Shown here: positions 62,975 through 64,000 of the stretch, one piece after another
Numbering within the stretch: the first letter of the stretch is position 1
Layout: the number at the start of each line of letters is the position of its first letter
From: Pachyseris speciosa
Lineage: Eukaryota > Cnidaria > Anthozoa > Scleractinia > Pachyseridae
Length of the DNA: 64,000 nt
Reading direction: 5' to 3'
Assembly (NCBI GenBank): GCA_016490735.1
Contig: JAEMWC010000975.1
Span: 56,001-120,000 of the forward strand
Translations under genes and position numbers: made by a program
The notes under the pieces: model-generated
What the model was told of the DNA's origin: nothing
The model's database searches: none
What the model saw: the letters and a program-made list of their open reading frames with translations, nothing else

Positions 62975-64000
62975 CGAGAATGCCATTTCATTGCAAAATA
63001 TGGGAATTTCAAGCTTCTTTTCGATCGGTTGTAGAACAAAGCAGTGAATCAACTATTCACGTCAAATTTGCATACGAGTGTGTATCAAATTTCGCTTGCT
63101 TGCGTTCCATTTTCTTTAAAATTATAAATCACAACCAATCAAGTGTATCTTGCTTTTTATCCCTTTAAAAGACATGGAAATCCTTGCCATGACTGTGCGA
63201 ATCTCGTCCCTGCTTGAAAATTACAGTGCATTCAAATATGTTGCGATCCGGTCAAAGACGCGACTGTGTATTTCTCGGGGGATAGCTAAAACCCAACAAT
63301 TTATCGTGTTGATGGAAAACAATAATTAATGTATCGATACTACAATCGAAGGCTATGAAAGCAAAGACAGCTAGAGCAGTTAATGTAATCATCTCAGTTT
63401 GTGACATGACCGCTCAGGCTGAGTGAGATTTCAACGTCTTTCAATTAAATAGTGCATACCGTACGTTAACGCCAACAGGCGTCTTGTTTTTGTTATCAAA
63501 ATATAAAACAGAAAACTATGGCTTCAAAGTTTTTGGATCCCTCTTCCAGTTGATTAATTTTTGGCCCGGAACAGACAACGATTATACCTGTCATCAACTG
63601 TATTTAGATTGATACTTCAAGTGTTGGGAACTGGGTTTGATAATGAAGCCCACTAAACGTGACTAAAGGAACGCTCACAGAATTGGTCTGATTGACGCTC
63701 AAGTACAATTAAATTGCAATTAGTGCATCAACAAAAAATTAGAATAGCTAAGGTTAGATATGTCATCGATGACCAATCTAGTTTTCTGTCAGGTTTATAG
63801 GGCTAACAGGTAAACCGAAGGAGGAGTTACTCCGAAGGAGAAACACTGTTAGCTACTGTTACTCGAACACCGCTTTAATTCAAATTGGCGGTAACCTGCG
63901 GTAACGAACTGCAAGCGTTTTACCGATCATCAGCTCTTGTCTCGTTTCTCTAGAGGAAGTTTGTACCCTGTACAACATAACTATCTTTAACAATACACTG
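62975..64000. other. unassigned intergenic DNA
   Basis: No exon or repeat recognised to the end of the window. Confidence 0.4.

Overview
This window looks like nuclear DNA of an invertebrate animal, most likely a cnidarian and probably a stony coral. It is A+T-rich, its exons are short with GT-AG introns, and nearly every intron is crowded with short inverted-repeat transposons and tRNA-derived SINEs. The animal call rests on the transporter gene and the tandem C2H2 zinc fingers; the coral call is an inference from the repeat style. There is nothing bacterial or viral here, and no CRISPR array, rRNA or convincing functional tRNA.

The main gene is on the minus strand from 47519 to 8147. It encodes a 12-helix major facilitator protein of the SVOP / SV2-related family. 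Fifteen coding exons were located by splice sites, reading phase and family motifs. One short exon between exons 8 and 10 could not be placed. The placed exons give about 493 residues. Its last intron but three (12150-27632, about 15.5 kb) holds the most unusual structure of the window: a head-to-tail array of composite repeats in the order A-B-B-B-A'. Each junction carries the same SINE 3'-domain followed by a homopolymer. Copy B1 contains two later insertions. The other B copies still show the empty sites, so the insertions and their target duplications can be read directly.

A second gene, at 53892-54779 (minus), has ten intact C2H2 zinc fingers. Frameshifted remains of about three more fingers and an acidic tail follow. 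A Penelope-like retroelement fragment with a GIY-YIG motif lies at 50471-51340 (minus) and is split by a TA-flanked transposon.

Layout. 1-8100: minisatellites, CCAAT-rich repeats, foldback elements; no supported gene. 8147-12149: the last four exons of the transporter. 12150-27632: the long intron with satellite, SINE tails and the array. 27633-47519: the upstream transporter exons, each intron holding several transposons. 47520-52235: foldback elements, nested elements and the Penelope fragment. 52236-53139: a Mutator-like element that appears to carry a captured exon. 53560-54870: zinc-finger gene and its decayed end. 55100-64000: SINE, TTAA-flanked elements, foldbacks and one unassigned candidate exon.

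Four Mutator-like elements (TIR starting TA, 9-bp target duplication) and several TTAA-flanked piggyBac-like elements have clear target-site evidence. Two of the Mutator-like elements contain coding-like segments.
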